This document shows positions 7,013 to 7,080 of a stretch of 7,080 nt of DNA, in pieces. The DNA comes from Methanosarcina sp. Lineage in GTDB: Archaea; Halobacteriota; Methanosarcinia; Methanosarcinales; Methanosarcinaceae. The notes below the pieces were generated by a model, which was not told the origin of the DNA, ran no database searches, and saw only the letters and a program-made list of their open reading frames with translations. Positions within the stretch are counted from its first letter, which is position 1. Every line of letters begins with the position of its first letter. The stretch covers positions 1 to 7,080 of the forward strand of contig JADGNM010000129.1 of the NCBI GenBank assembly GCA_017883485.1, read 5' to 3'. Both the position numbers and the translations under genes were made by a program.

Positions 7013-7037
7013 ATATAAACGTTGAATTCGTTTATAT
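7013..7037. repeat. Perfect 9-bp inverted repeat containing TATA-like sequence on both strands
   Basis: ATATAAACG (7013-7021) and CGTTTATAT (7029-7037) flank the 7-nt spacer TTGAATT. Each arm reads ATATAAA outward-in on its own strand, so the element carries a TATA-like box in both directions. The plus-strand box lies about 27 bp before the ATG at 7042, the spacing expected for a leaderless start. It may be a symmetric promoter/operator, or a hairpin. Confidence 0.5.
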
Positions 7038-7041
7038 CTTC

Positions 7042-7080
7042 ATGCTAAATATTAAACTTGATGACGATGAGGTAAAATTC
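7042..7080 (+). CDS. Possible start of an unidentified gene running off the right edge
   Basis: ATG at 7042 opens a frame of 13 codons (MLNIKLDDDEVKF) that stays open to the window end. It has no Shine-Dalgarno, but TTATATAAA at 7011-7019 is at the right distance for a leaderless transcript starting at or near the ATG. Too little is visible to assign a family. Confidence 0.35.
   Translation, partial: MLNIKLDDDEVKF

Larger units (their letters stand above)
6865..7041. other. Intergenic region between two divergent starts
   Basis: This 177-bp spacer separates the small minus-strand gene from the possible plus-strand gene at 7042. It holds the CAAAGTCACTTTG dyad, the perfect palindrome ACACTAGTGT at 6977-6986 and the 25-bp inverted repeat at 7013-7037. 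The plus-strand frame running through 6812-7018 has no protein-like character and was not called. Confidence 0.5.

Noticed and set aside
6812..7018. Plus-strand frame of 68 codons
   Set aside because: It has low-complexity, Ser/Phe-rich character and no ribosome binding site. It partly overlaps the better minus-strand gene.
1..7080. CRISPR array, tRNA, rRNA or insertion sequence
   Set aside because: I saw no regularly spaced direct repeats, no cloverleaf-like sequence and no transposase-like frame.

Overview
The window looks like chromosomal DNA from a methanogenic archaeon, most likely Methanosarcina. Three things point there. The two large proteins are soluble multi-PAS sensor kinases with MEDS, PocR and HisKA_2 modules, a mix typical of Methanosarcinales. 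The spacers are long and very AT-rich, with archaeal TATA-like boxes. The coding style is moderate in GC. The genus call rests on protein character only; there is no rRNA or other marker here.

Layout. Positions 1-2829 (minus strand) hold a sensor histidine kinase cut off at the left edge. Its order is MEDS, Cys-rich PAS, GAF, PAS, coiled coil, PAS, PAS, HisKA_2; the ATPase domain lies outside the window. The frame is open throughout but has no ATG, GTG or TTG at its expected start. A strong Shine-Dalgarno sequence points to an ATT codon instead. Positions 2830-3603 are a 774-bp AT-rich divergent spacer. Positions 3604-6474 (plus strand) hold a complete 956-residue kinase: PAS, PocR, PAS, coiled coil, PAS, PAS, HisKA_2, HATPase. 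Positions 6475-7080 hold a possible 17-codon relic of a response-regulator start, a small minus-strand winged-helix-like protein (6667-6864), an inverted repeat carrying TATA-like sequences on both strands, and the first codons of a possible plus-strand gene running off the right edge.

How the genes relate. The two kinases are divergent and share one transmitter half (coiled coil, PAS, PAS, HisKA_2), about 68% identical over 298 aligned residues by hand count. Their sensor halves differ completely (MEDS/PAS/GAF versus PAS/PocR). At the DNA level the shared module is an imperfect inverted repeat of about 0.9 kb flanking both sensors. This suggests module duplication and shuffling. In principle, recombination between the arms would exchange sensors between the two kinases. 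Neither protein shows an obvious membrane segment, so both are probably cytoplasmic. No intact response regulator is visible.
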